From: an uncultured Selenomonadaceae bacterium
GTDB taxonomy: Bacteria > Bacillota > Negativicutes > Selenomonadales > Selenomonadaceae
Reading direction: 5' to 3'
Length of the DNA: 64,000 bases
Assembly: GCA_937902665.1 (NCBI GenBank)
Contig: CALELM010000045.1
Coordinates: 8,900 to 72,899, forward strand
The translations under genes were made by a program, and so were the position numbers. The first letter of the stretch is position 1. Each line of letters starts with the position of its first letter. The notes under the pieces are model-generated. The model did not search any database. It was not told the origin of the DNA and saw only the letters and a list, made by a program, of their open reading frames with translations. Shown here in pieces: positions 43,980-52,857 of the stretch.

Positions 43980-45509
43980 TTACAATGGAATATTTCCATG
44001 CTTCTTTGCGGGAGCGACCTCACGCTTGCTTGCAAGCGCATTCAGTGCCGTAATGATACGAGGACGCGTCTCGCTTGGCTCAATAACCATATCAACGTAA
44101 CCGCGTTCCGCTGCTTTGTATGGAGTAGCAAACTCATCCACATACTCTGCCGTCTTTGCATCTTTGTCCGGATCCTTGCGGAAAATAATATTTGCCGCAC
44201 CAGCAGGTCCCATGACCGCAATCTCAGAAGTCGGCCATGCCATAACCTGATCCGCACCAAGCTCACGGCAGCACATAGCAATATAAGAACCGCCATACGC
44301 TTTGCGCGTGATCACCGTAACCTTCGGAACTGTTGCTTCACTGTATGCATACAGCATCTTTGCACCATGACGTATGATACCCGTATGCTCCTGATTTACA
44401 CCCGGCAGGAAGCCCGGAACATCAACAAGGTTGACCAGCGGGATATTGAACGCATCGCAGAAGCGAATGAAACGAGACGACTTATCTGATGCATCAACAT
44501 CCAAGCAGCCTGCCATAACACTCGGCTGATTTGCGATAATACCTACGCTTCGGCCATCAAAACGAGCAAAGCAGCAAATGATGTTCGTTGCAAAATGCTC
44601 ATGAACCTCATAGAACTCGCCGTTATCGACCAAGGAACGAATGATATCCTTCATGTTGTACGGCGCATTCGGATTATCAGGAATCACCGTATTCAAGCTT
44701 TCATCCTGACGATTCGGATCATCGCCTGTTTCAACAATAGGAGCATCCTCCATATTGTTGCTTGGCAGGAAGGAAAGCAGGTAACGAATCTGCTTTATGC
44801 AATCATCCTCGTCCTCTGCCGCAAAATGAGCGACACCGCTCTTGGAGTTGTGCGTCATAGCACCGCCCAAAGCTTCCGCAGTTACATCCTCAGCCGTAAC
44901 GGACTTGATAACCGCAGGACCTGTGATGAACATCTGGCTCGTATTCTTCACCATATAAATGAAATCCGTAATGGCTGGCGAATAAACGGCACCGCCTGCA
45001 CACGGTCCCATGATAACAGAAATCTGGGGAATTACTCCAGAAGCTGCCGTATTGCGATAGAAAATTCCAGCATAACCGGAAAGTGCATCAACTGCCTCCT
45101 GAATTCGAGCGCCGCCCGAATCATTGATTCCAATGCAAGGAGCTCCCATCTTCATTGCAAGATCCATGACCTTCCAAATCTTATGTGCGTGCTTCTCGCC
45201 AAGAGAACCGCCTTCCACCGTAAAGTCCTGCGCAAACGCATAAACTAATCGCCCATCAACTGTACCGTAACCCGTTACAACGCCCTCGCCCGGAAGTTCT
45301 TTCTTCTCCTGACCAAAATTCGTGCAACGATGCTTCATGAACATGTCAAGCTCTACGAAGGTGTTCTCATCAAAAAGCTTTTCCAAACGCTCACGCGCCG
45401 TCATCTTGCCCTTTGCATGCTGTTTCTCGATACGAGATGCACCGCCGCCTTGCATGATATGTTCTTTCTTGGCTTTCATCAATTCAATCTTTTCCTGAAC
45501 AGTAGCCAT
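43980..45509 (-). CDS. mmdA: methylmalonyl-CoA decarboxylase alpha subunit (carboxyltransferase)
   Basis: Transfers the carboxyl group of (S)-methylmalonyl-CoA to biotin on MmdC, forming propionyl-CoA. The 509-residue crotonase-fold carboxyltransferase shows GGASRIEKQHAKGKMTARER at the N-terminus, GINDSGGARIQEAVDALSGY, GPCAGGAVYSPAITDF and the C-terminal AYGGSYIAMCC region. The length matches MmdA and PccB-like subunits. GGAGG is directly upstream. It is followed by mmdE and mmdC and preceded by the epimerase gene, consistent with the succinate-to-propionate pathway; propionyl-CoA carboxylase activity in reverse is the main alternative. Confidence 0.94.
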   Translation of the reverse strand: MATVQEKIELMKAKKEHIMQGGGASRIEKQHAKGKMTARERLEKLFDENTFVELDMFMKHRCTNFGQEKKELPGEGVVTGYGTVDGRLVYAFAQDFTVEGGSLGEKHAHKIWKVMDLAMKMGAPCIGINDSGGARIQEAVDALSGYAGIFYRNTAASGVIPQISVIMGPCAGGAVYSPAITDFIYMVKNTSQMFITGPAVIKSVTAEDVTAEALGGAMTHNSKSGVAHFAAEDEDDCIKQIRYLLSFLPSNNMEDAPIVETGDDPNRQDESLNTVIPDNPNAPYNMKDIIRSLVDNGEFYEVHEHFATNIICCFARFDGRSVGIIANQPSVMAGCLDVDASDKSSRFIRFCDAFNIPLVNLVDVPGFLPGVNQEHTGIIRHGAKMLYAYSEATVPKVTVITRKAYGGSYIAMCCRELGADQVMAWPTSEIAVMGPAGAANIIFRKDPDKDAKTAEYVDEFATPYKAAERGYVDMVIEPSETRPRIITALNALASKREVAPAKKHGNIPL

Positions 45510-45589
45510 TTCATACCTCCTAAATAGCTAAACACAGCATTCCTTCTTGCAAGTGATATACACCAGCAACTAATTTACCCTAAGGAAGC

Positions 45590-45622
45590 ACGGATTCATT
45601 TCTGTATACAGAATCAATCCGT
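45590..45622. repeat. 33-base inverted repeat between mce and mmdA
   Basis: A perfect 14-base palindrome TTCTGTATACAGAA (45600-45613) is flanked by ACGGATT on one side and AATCCGT on the other, giving an almost fully symmetric element. There is no T-run on either side, so it is not a standard terminator; an operator or RNA-processing hairpin is possible. Confidence 0.7.
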
Positions 45623-45645
45623 ACTGCCCTAGCCGATAAATGCAA

Positions 45646-46059
45646 TCAGTCGCGCTGGCAAAGTTCAAGGAGAACACCATGCGAAGCCTTTGGATGAACG
45701 AAAGCTATCTTTGCTCCGCCTGCACCCTTGCGAGGAGCCTCGTCAATCAAACGAACACCCTTTTCCTTGAGATCAGCCAAAGCTGCTTCGATATCGTCCA
45801 CACGAAGAGCAATGTGCTGGATACCACCGCGACCGCCGTTCTTCTCAATGAACTTTGCGATAGGGGAAGTCTCGTCCGTTGCTGCCAAAAGCTCGATCTC
45901 GCTGCCATTCGGCGTTGGGTAGAAACCAGTCGTAACCTTCTGCTCTGCTACTGTTTCCTCTCCTGTCGATGCCAACCCAAGAGTTTCCCAAAAAGAACCT
46001 ACCTCCTTGAGATCTCCCACTGCAATACCAATATGATCTACACCTAAAACCTTGAACAT
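45646..46059 (-). CDS. mce: methylmalonyl-CoA epimerase
   Basis: Interconverts (R)- and (S)-methylmalonyl-CoA, linking the mutase product to the decarboxylase. The 137-residue vicinal-oxygen-chelate protein has DHIGIAVGDL at the N-terminus with the first metal His, GGIQHIALRVDDIEAAL in the middle, and HGVLLELCQ at the end with the metal Glu. The size is exact for the family. GGAGGTAATTTAT precedes the ATG. It lies 40 bases after meaB, in pathway context. Confidence 0.95.
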   Translation of the reverse strand: MFKVLGVDHIGIAVGDLKEVGSFWETLGLASTGEETVAEQKVTTGFYPTPNGSEIELLAATDETSPIAKFIEKNGGRGGIQHIALRVDDIEAALADLKEKGVRLIDEAPRKGAGGAKIAFVHPKASHGVLLELCQRD

Positions 46060-46099
46060 ATAAATTACCTCCTATGCTTTAATTGTCTACGGATAGCTG

Positions 46100-47038
46100 C
46101 TACTTCAGCATTTCCTTCAAAATGCTCTGCACGGTCGTATACGGATCTGCCTCATGGCTACGGAATTTCTCAACATATCCATCCAAGCGTCCCGTATCGA
46201 CAATCTTGCTCTTGATATACTTGCTGACATCACTGCCAAGGATATCCAGCATCTCGTTCTTTGCACGCTTCGTGCGACGTTCTGCCAAAATTCCCTTTTC
46301 CGTAATATACTCCCTATGCTTTTGTACATTCGACACAAGTTCGGAAATTCCTTCTCCTTGATTGGCAACAACTTTTTGAATTGGCGGTCGCCAGTCAGTC
46401 ATCAAGCTGTCAAGGTCCAGCATCATATTGATTTCACGCACCAGCTTGTCCGCACCGTCCAGATCCGACTTGTTGATCGTGAACAGGTCTCCAATCTCCA
46501 AAATACCTGCCTTGATTGCCTGAATGTCATCCCCCATGCCAGGAATCAGCACAACCATAGTAGTATCAGCAGCCTTGACAATATCCACCTCAGACTGTCC
46601 AACGCCAACCGTTTCAACAATAATAATATCCTTGCCAAATGCATCCATTGCCTTGACCGCATCTGCTGTCTTGTGCGAAAGCCCGCCGAGACTCCCGCGC
46701 GTACCCATACTGCGGATAAAAACGCCCTCGTCCATAGTCAATGCATTCATGCGGATACGGTCACCCAGAATAGCGCCGCCCGTAAACGGACTCGTAGGAT
46801 CAACGGCAATAATTCCGACCGTCTTTCCCTGCTTGCGATATTCCTTTGCGATTTTGTCCGTCAATGTGCTTTTTCCTGCTCCTGGAGGACCTGTGATACC
46901 AAGAACATAAGCATGCCCCGTATGAGGATAAAGCTTCGTCATGATCTCCGTTGCTTCCTCATATTCATTCTCAATGGCAGTAATCGCTCTCGAAAGTGCC
47001 AGTCGATTGCCTTTCAAAAGTTCTTCTGCTATATCCAT
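46100..47038 (-). CDS. meaB: methylmalonyl-CoA mutase-associated GTPase MeaB
   Basis: G3E GTPase chaperone that protects and reactivates B12-dependent methylmalonyl-CoA mutase. The 312-residue protein has Walker A GPPGAGKS (about 50-57), AVDPTSPFTGGAILGDRIRM, the switch region ETVGVGQSE, and NKSDLDGADK as the guanine-specificity motif. The length is typical of MeaB/ArgK. GGTGGTGAAGGA is in front of the ATG. It comes right after the mutase genes but behind a hairpin terminator, so it may have its own promoter or depend on readthrough. Confidence 0.95.
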   Translation of the reverse strand: MDIAEELLKGNRLALSRAITAIENEYEEATEIMTKLYPHTGHAYVLGITGPPGAGKSTLTDKIAKEYRKQGKTVGIIAVDPTSPFTGGAILGDRIRMNALTMDEGVFIRSMGTRGSLGGLSHKTADAVKAMDAFGKDIIIVETVGVGQSEVDIVKAADTTMVVLIPGMGDDIQAIKAGILEIGDLFTINKSDLDGADKLVREINMMLDLDSLMTDWRPPIQKVVANQGEGISELVSNVQKHREYITEKGILAERRTKRAKNEMLDILGSDVSKYIKSKIVDTGRLDGYVEKFRSHEADPYTTVQSILKEMLK

Positions 47039-47083
47039 TCCTTCACCACCTTTGCAAATGATTCTATAAATTCTCTCTCATGC

Positions 47084-47125
47084 AAAAAATGGATGACGGC
47101 AGCAGAACGCTGCTGTCACCCATCA
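47084..47125 (-). terminator. terminator between mutB and meaB
   Basis: On the minus strand GGGTGA-CAGCAG pairs with CTGCTG-TCATCC around a four-base loop, with a three-base bulge, and is followed by six Ts (47089 down to 47084). It splits the propionate cluster into scpC-mutA-mutB and meaB-mce-mmd parts. Confidence 0.65.
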
Positions 47126-47149
47126 CTTGCCAACTATTTTAGCCTGAAA

Positions 47150-47545
47150 TCAAAGCTTCACGTTTGCCTTGATGAACTCGACAGTACTAGAGGTCGGAGT
47201 GCCAGGCGTAAACACCTCAGCAATCCCAGCTTCCTTGAGTGCAGGAATATCACTCTCAGGAATTACGCCGCCACCGATAATCAACACATCCTTCAATCCC
47301 TTTTCACGAACGAGTTTTACAACAGCCGGGAAAAGATGCGGATGCGCACCCGACAAAATAGAGAGTGCAACAACGTTGACGTCCTCCTGAAGAGCAGCCT
47401 CAGCAATCTGCTCCGGAGTCTGGCGAAGACCTGTATAAATAACCTCAAAACCAGCATCGCGCAAAGCACGCGCAACTACCTTGGCACCGCGATCATGACC
47501 ATCCAAACCCGGTTTTGCAACTAATACCCTGATTTTCTTTTCCAT
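47150..47545 (-). CDS. mutB: methylmalonyl-CoA mutase, B12-binding subunit
   Basis: Binds the adenosylcobalamin cofactor of the split mutase. The 131-residue protein has the base-off B12 motif with H17 in [18 protein letters not shown] and the GGGVIP segment typical of cobalamin-binding Rossmann domains. The size corresponds to the isolated C-terminal domain (McmA2). The ATG at 47545 is nine bases from GGAGGG; a TTG six bases earlier is less well placed. It lies 46 bases after the large subunit. Names for split mutase subunits vary between genomes. Confidence 0.94.
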   Translation of the reverse strand: MEKKIRVLVAKPGLDGHDRGAKVVARALRDAGFEVIYTGLRQTPEQIAEAALQEDVNVVALSILSGAHPHLFPAVVKLVREKGLKDVLIIGGGVIPESDIPALKEAGIAEVFTPGTPTSSTVEFIKANVKL

Positions 47546-47591
47546 TTTCAAAATCCCTCCAAGATTGATTCAGATACAAAGAAATCATAAA

Positions 47592-49238
47592 TCAAAGATT
47601 TACATGTGCCTCGTACTCACCAAACACTTCACGCATAACACCGCAAATCTCACCAAGCGTTGCATAGGTCTTGACAGCAGCAAGGATATGCGGCATGAGA
47701 TTTTCATTCTCATCCTCGCAAGCCTTCTTGAGGTCAGCAAGCGCAGACTTGACCGCATCATTGTCACGCTTTGCCTTCATTGCCTCAACCTTTGCCTTCT
47801 GCTTCTCGCCAACAGACGCATCAACACGGAGAAGGTTCTTCGGTGCTTCTTCCTCAATCTGGAACTTATTGACACCAACGATAGTGCGTGCACCGGACTC
47901 TACATCCATCTGCCACTTGTAAGCGCTGTCCTGAATCTCCTTCTGGATATAGCCCTTCTCAATAGCAGCAACTGCACCGCCCATCTCGTCAATCTTCTTG
48001 ATATACTCCCAAGCCTCAGCTTCAATCTTGTTCGTCATTGCCTCTACATAATAGGAGCCTGCAAGCGGATCAATGACATCAGCAAGACCGCTCTCATACG
48101 CAACAATCTGCTGCGTACGGAGTGCAATCATAACCGATTCCTCTGTTGGGAGAGCCAATGCCTCATCACGGGAATTCGTATGGAGGGACTGCGTACCGCC
48201 CATAACAGCAGCTGCCGTCTGCAATGCAACACGAACGATGTTGTTGTTCGGCTGCTGTGCCGTCAGCATAGAACCAGCTGTCTGCGTATGAACGCGAAGC
48301 ATCATGGACTTCGGCTTCTGCGCATGGAAACGTTCCTTCATGACCTTTGCCCAAACACGACGGGATGCACGGAACTTAGCAACTTCCTCCAATACATTGT
48401 TGTGCGCATTCCAGAAGAAGGAAAGCCTGCCTGCAAAGTCATCGACATTCAAGCCTGCCTTGATGGCAGCCTCAACGTATGCAATACCATCAGCAATCGT
48501 AAATGCAATTTCCTGAGAAGCCGTAGAACCTGCCTCGCGGATATGATATCCGGAAATAGAGATTGTATTCCACTTCGGCACATTCTTGGAGCAATACTCA
48601 AAGATATTCGTAATCAAACGCATAGACGGACGAGGAGGGAAAATATACGTTCCACGAGCCGCATATTCCTTCAGGATATCATTCTGGATAGTACCCTTCA
48701 GCTGATCTGCCGAAACGCCCTGCTTCTCTGCTACAGCAATGTACATAGCAAGCAAGACGGAGGCAGGTGCGTTGATTGTCATGGAAGTAGACACCTTGCC
48801 AAGGTCAATCTTGTCAAAGAGGATTTCCATATCTGCCAATGAGTCAATAGCAACGCCGACCTTGCCGACCTCGCCCTCGGAAATTGGATCCGTGGAATCA
48901 TAGCCAATCTGCGTTGGAAGGTCAAATGCGCAGGAAAGCCCCGTAGCACCAGACTCAATCAAATAGCGATAACGCTTATTGGACTCTTCTGCCGTAGAGA
49001 AGCCTGCATACATGCGCATCGTCCAAAAACGACCGCGATACATCGTCGGCTGCACACCGCGCGTATACGGATAAGCTCCCGGGAAATTGATCTCATCTGC
49101 ATAGTCCGTATCCTTAATGTCAAGCGGCGTATAAATGCGCTGCTCAGGAAGGTTGTTGCGCTCCGGGAAACGTGCGATAGCCTTCTCAACACTGGCCTGA
49201 TACTTATCGAGCTCAGCCTGAATCTTTTCATTGCTCAT
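47592..49238 (-). CDS. mutA: methylmalonyl-CoA mutase, large catalytic subunit
   Basis: Converts succinyl-CoA to (R)-methylmalonyl-CoA by a radical mechanism, in the propionate direction here. The 548-residue TIM-barrel protein has [39 protein letters not shown] and [18 protein letters not shown], diagnostic for the acyl-CoA-binding barrel, and ends without the B12 domain, which is encoded by the next gene. This is the split architecture (McmA1 + McmA2) rather than the fused MutB type. GGAGGAATTTTCATC precedes the ATG. It follows the CoA-transferase gene. Confidence 0.96.
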   Translation of the reverse strand: MSNEKIQAELDKYQASVEKAIARFPERNNLPEQRIYTPLDIKDTDYADEINFPGAYPYTRGVQPTMYRGRFWTMRMYAGFSTAEESNKRYRYLIESGATGLSCAFDLPTQIGYDSTDPISEGEVGKVGVAIDSLADMEILFDKIDLGKVSTSMTINAPASVLLAMYIAVAEKQGVSADQLKGTIQNDILKEYAARGTYIFPPRPSMRLITNIFEYCSKNVPKWNTISISGYHIREAGSTASQEIAFTIADGIAYVEAAIKAGLNVDDFAGRLSFFWNAHNNVLEEVAKFRASRRVWAKVMKERFHAQKPKSMMLRVHTQTAGSMLTAQQPNNNIVRVALQTAAAVMGGTQSLHTNSRDEALALPTEESVMIALRTQQIVAYESGLADVIDPLAGSYYVEAMTNKIEAEAWEYIKKIDEMGGAVAAIEKGYIQKEIQDSAYKWQMDVESGARTIVGVNKFQIEEEAPKNLLRVDASVGEKQKAKVEAMKAKRDNDAVKSALADLKKACEDENENLMPHILAAVKTYATLGEICGVMREVFGEYEAHVNL

Positions 49239-49366
49239 GATGAAAATTCCTCCTGTTATTCAGTTCATTCTATAATATGGGCACCTCTATCATTTTGAGA
49301 TACCCTATGTATGCGTTGCAATACCTACCCATACTGCAATCCAAACGTGTCACGCAAAACGAATGC

Positions 49367-50869
49367 TTATTTCTTCATTGAACCGCTTTCCACAAACCTC
49401 TGGTGGAAGGAAAGGGACTCCTCAAGAATATGTGGGGTATGTGCATGTTTTGTTGCCTCATCTGCCCGCTTGTAATAATCCAGCAGCATTGGCTTGTAAT
49501 CCGGATGTGCGCAATTATTGATAATCTCAAGAGCACGCTCACGAGGAGCCTTGCCGCGAAGATCTGCTATTCCCTGCTCCGTAATGATGATATCTACATC
49601 ATGCTCTGTATGATCAATATGAGAACACATCGGAACGACAGAGGAAATAGCCCCGTTCTTTGCAATCGACGGTGTATAGAAAATCGTCAGATATGCATTG
49701 CGCGCAAAGTCTCCGCTCCCACCAATACCGTTCATCATCTTCGTGCCCGCAATATGCGTCGAATTTACATTGCCATAAATATCAACTTCAATCGCCGTAT
49801 TCATAGCAATAACACCAAGGCGATGCACCACCTCCGGACTGTTGGAAATTTCCTCAGGACGCAGGAGCAAATACTTTTTATACTTTGCAACGTCCTTATA
49901 GAAACGTGCCATGCCTTCCGGCGATGGGGAGAATGCCGTACCGGATGCAAAATTCAGCTTTCCTGCATCGATAAGATCCAGCATGCCATCCTGAATGACC
50001 TCAGTGTAAACCGTCAAATCCTTTAAATCAGAATCAACAAAACCAGCGATAACTGCATTTGCTACGTTGCCAACGCCAGACTGCAATGGAAGAAGATTCT
50101 CCGGCATGCGGCCTGCTTCAATTTCCTTTTGCAGGAACTCCAGCGTGAATGCAGACATCTTCTTGGAATTCTCATCGATTGCAGAGAGCGGGCGCGTATG
50201 ATCCGGTATATCGCAAGGAACGATATACAAAATCTTTTCTGGCGTACATGGAATGTACTGCGTACCGACACGATCATCTGCCTTCACGATAGGAATCGGC
50301 TGGCGATTGGGCGGATCCATAGGAATATACACGTCATGCATCCCCTCAAGATCAAGAGGCTGCGTCGTATTCACCTCAACAATAACCTTGTCTGCCGACT
50401 GCACATAAGATGCCGCATTTCCCAGGGAAGTCGTAGGAACAATGTTGCCCTCTTCCGTAATAGCGCAAGCCTCCACAACAGCAACATCGATCTTGCCAAG
50501 ATAGCCGCAACGGCTAAGCTGTGCAGACTCCGACAAATGCAGATCCAAATAATTTACCGAACCATCATTGATCTCGTTTCTCAAAATCTTATCCGTCTGA
50601 TATGGAAGACGCTTCTTGATGCCATGAACCTCTGCCAGCACATCATCCAACTCCGGTCCCGTAGAAGCACCTGTCCACAGATTGATGGAAAATGCCTCCT
50701 TCTTCATTCTTTCTGCAAGGGCAAGCGGTACAGCCTTTGGATAAGACGAAGCTGTAAAGCCACTCGTTGCAACATTCATTCCCGGCTTGAAAAATGTTGC
50801 CGCTTCTTCCGCCGACACGATTTTTGCCTGCAACTCCTTGTTGCGAACACGATCGAGAATATCAAGCAT
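49367..50869 (-). CDS. scpC: succinate/acetate (propionate) CoA-transferase
   Basis: Class I CoA-transferase that activates succinate, probably at the expense of propionyl-CoA or acetyl-CoA. The 500-residue protein has SGFTASSYPKAVP at the N-terminus, the probable catalytic E290 in VYTEVIQDG, and GIGGSGDFARNA and IITEQGIADLRG near the C-terminus, matching the acetyl-CoA hydrolase/transferase family including SCACT. The ATG at 50869 follows GGGAGG. It is first in the cluster; donor/acceptor choice is inferred from context. The 127-base gap to mutA has no terminator. Confidence 0.92.
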   Translation of the reverse strand: MLDILDRVRNKELQAKIVSAEEAATFFKPGMNVATSGFTASSYPKAVPLALAERMKKEAFSINLWTGASTGPELDDVLAEVHGIKKRLPYQTDKILRNEINDGSVNYLDLHLSESAQLSRCGYLGKIDVAVVEACAITEEGNIVPTTSLGNAASYVQSADKVIVEVNTTQPLDLEGMHDVYIPMDPPNRQPIPIVKADDRVGTQYIPCTPEKILYIVPCDIPDHTRPLSAIDENSKKMSAFTLEFLQKEIEAGRMPENLLPLQSGVGNVANAVIAGFVDSDLKDLTVYTEVIQDGMLDLIDAGKLNFASGTAFSPSPEGMARFYKDVAKYKKYLLLRPEEISNSPEVVHRLGVIAMNTAIEVDIYGNVNSTHIAGTKMMNGIGGSGDFARNAYLTIFYTPSIAKNGAISSVVPMCSHIDHTEHDVDIIITEQGIADLRGKAPRERALEIINNCAHPDYKPMLLDYYKRADEATKHAHTPHILEESLSFHQRFVESGSMKK

Positions 50870-50884
50870 TGAAAATCCTCCCTC

Positions 50885-50899
50885 ATCGGTTTTACCGAT
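50885..50899. promoter_or_regulatory. inverted repeat in the scpC leader
   Basis: ATCGGT and ACCGAT, separated by three bases, lie immediately upstream of the scpC ribosome-binding site. It may be an operator half-site pair or a short hairpin affecting translation; no regulator can be named. Confidence 0.4.
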
Positions 50900-50992
50900 C
50901 ATTTTTTTAAAATGCATAATACAACAAAAATTTTGTATTTTCAGTTGTATAGAACGCATTTATCATACCCATAAAATAATGATATCACGCAC

Positions 50993-51025
50993 AAAAAAAG
51001 CCGTCAAGTCAGTTTTGACGGCTTT
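50993..51025 (-). terminator. intrinsic terminator of the ligase-like gene
   Basis: AAAGCCGTCAA (50997-51007) pairs perfectly with TTGACGGCTTT (51015-51025). Seven Ts follow on the minus strand. It lies about 70 bases past the stop of the 51094-52857 gene. Confidence 0.92.
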
Positions 51026-51093
51026 GATATTATTTTGTCACATTCTAAGAATTTTTAACAGAAGTGACTTGACATGATGTTTTTGAATGAATT

Positions 51094-52857
51094 TCAATCC
51101 TCAACCCTTTCCAATGAAACGGCCTTCATATTGGAGCTGCTGTTCTCCTCCATCCCTATGCAGGTCATGGAAAGTGCTGCCAACATCCAAAAAAACATGG
51201 ACGTAGGGATATTGAACAAGACATCATCCGTAATTCCGTTCAAAGCTACAGAAACAAAAGCCAGTCCAATTCCAAGAACAACTCCCGCACGAAGGGAAAG
51301 TGCATCCCAGCTGGATAATTCTGCTCGAATGTCAACAGAAGCTATACTCCCCTGCTCATGCAGGGCTGCATCTTCCGTCTCAAACTCCTTCCTCACTGCT
51401 TCCAATGCTTTTACGGCTTCCTCATTCTCTCTGGGTTCCTTCCGCGGTGCAGTGCTTGAAGCTCCTTTTTCCTCCTTCTCCTCTGTCACTGTCTCAGAAG
51501 CTTTCTGTTTCTCCTGCGAATCTTCCTCAGCCGCAGAAACCACTGGCTTCTCCTCCGAATCTTCATCCACCGCAGAAGGCTCAGGCTTCTCCTGCAAATT
51601 CTCCTCCGTTATTGCCTTAGTGCTTTCTTCCTGTTCAGCTTCTTCCACGGTTTCACAGGCTTCCTCTTGTTCTTTTGCCGCTTTCTTCTCTGCTTCCAAC
51701 GGAGCAGTTGCCGATTCCATCAAGCCTTCCGCACTGGCTACTTCTTCCTTTGCGCCAGTTTCCTCTATTGCTCCCGCAGCTTCTGGCTTTGGAAAAATCC
51801 TTGCCCGCAAGGATTTGAACATCGTCCCAAAGAAATACCAAAAGAACGCGCCGCCGCCTGCAATGCCAATTTCAGCCATATAATTCAAGTAAACATTATG
51901 CGCATGAACGATTTTGATGTATTCCCCCTGCATATAAAAATCATATTTAGGGTACACCATCCAATACGCTCCCCAGCCAATCCCCAAGAAGGGATGATCC
52001 TGTATCATGGCTATCGTTGCTTCCCAAAATGCCAAACGCATTTCCGCCGAGGTATCTACCTTCGTAAAAACAGATGTCAACCGTTCATAAAGAGCTGCAT
52101 CAAAAAGCAGCATCGCACCGCCTGCCAATACACAGAAAAGAAGTATCCTCCAATCCTTAAACATTCCATAAACGGCAAGAATGACAGCAATCGTCAGGCA
52201 TGCCCCTCTCGCATAGGTCATGGCAAGGCAGGCTGCCATCATCAGCATGACGCAAAGCAAAAAAATACGCTGTACCCTGTTTGCGCACTTCACAAATACA
52301 CCCAAGGCAATACAAATTGTCATGTCCAGATAACCGGCTAAAATGTTCGGATTTTCCCAAGTAGAAAAAACACGTTTCCTAAGCTCTGGAAAAGCTTCAC
52401 CATCTACCCATCGCATTTCAGAGGTATCAATTCCAAAAACATACTGAAAATATCCGTAAAGCACCACGAAAAGTGCAGATAAGCACATTGCCGCTGCAAT
52501 CTTTTTCAGCTGTTCTGTATTGCTCACATTCTGCCCAACCAGCAGATAGGTCAAAGCATAAACGCCGACCAAATTATAGTAATTGTAAAAGCTAAATCCG
52601 CAATCCGGCGAAACAAGAATAGATACCGCTCCCAAAACCACAAAAATCGTAACAGGAACATCAAATGGAAGCTGGCGAAACTTCATTTCTTTAACCTTGT
52701 ACTTCTTCCAAGCCGTAAGACCGATTCCCAAAAGCAAGGCAACCTTTGCCGCTTCAGGAAAAAGAGGTATCAAAAAAGCCTCTGCCACAATGGTCCAAAG
52801 AATCCACTTGTCCAATCGCCGAAGCTGGCTTTGACGGCGAATTTCCTCAAAGGTCAT
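51094..52857 (-). CDS. O-antigen-ligase-like membrane protein with acidic insertion
   Basis: The 587-residue protein has about ten transmembrane helices in residues 18-350 and two more at 522-568, with the Wzy_C/O-antigen ligase hallmark HPFLGIGWGAYW followed by HAHNVYLNYMAEIGIAGG (about 288-334). Such proteins ligate or polymerise polysaccharides on the outer side of the membrane. Between the two membrane parts is an unusual hydrophilic stretch (about 356-515), very rich in Glu, Ala and Lys and with internal near-repeats (EKPEPSAVDEDSE, EKPVVSAAEEDSQ). The start overlaps the folC stop as ATGA, so the two are coupled. A ligase, polymerase or glycosyl-transfer function cannot be separated. Confidence 0.82.
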   Translation of the reverse strand: MTFEEIRRQSQLRRLDKWILWTIVAEAFLIPLFPEAAKVALLLGIGLTAWKKYKVKEMKFRQLPFDVPVTIFVVLGAVSILVSPDCGFSFYNYYNLVGVYALTYLLVGQNVSNTEQLKKIAAAMCLSALFVVLYGYFQYVFGIDTSEMRWVDGEAFPELRKRVFSTWENPNILAGYLDMTICIALGVFVKCANRVQRIFLLCVMLMMAACLAMTYARGACLTIAVILAVYGMFKDWRILLFCVLAGGAMLLFDAALYERLTSVFTKVDTSAEMRLAFWEATIAMIQDHPFLGIGWGAYWMVYPKYDFYMQGEYIKIVHAHNVYLNYMAEIGIAGGGAFFWYFFGTMFKSLRARIFPKPEAAGAIEETGAKEEVASAEGLMESATAPLEAEKKAAKEQEEACETVEEAEQEESTKAITEENLQEKPEPSAVDEDSEEKPVVSAAEEDSQEKQKASETVTEEKEEKGASSTAPRKEPRENEEAVKALEAVRKEFETEDAALHEQGSIASVDIRAELSSWDALSLRAGVVLGIGLAFVSVALNGITDDVLFNIPTSMFFWMLAALSMTCIGMEENSSSNMKAVSLERVED

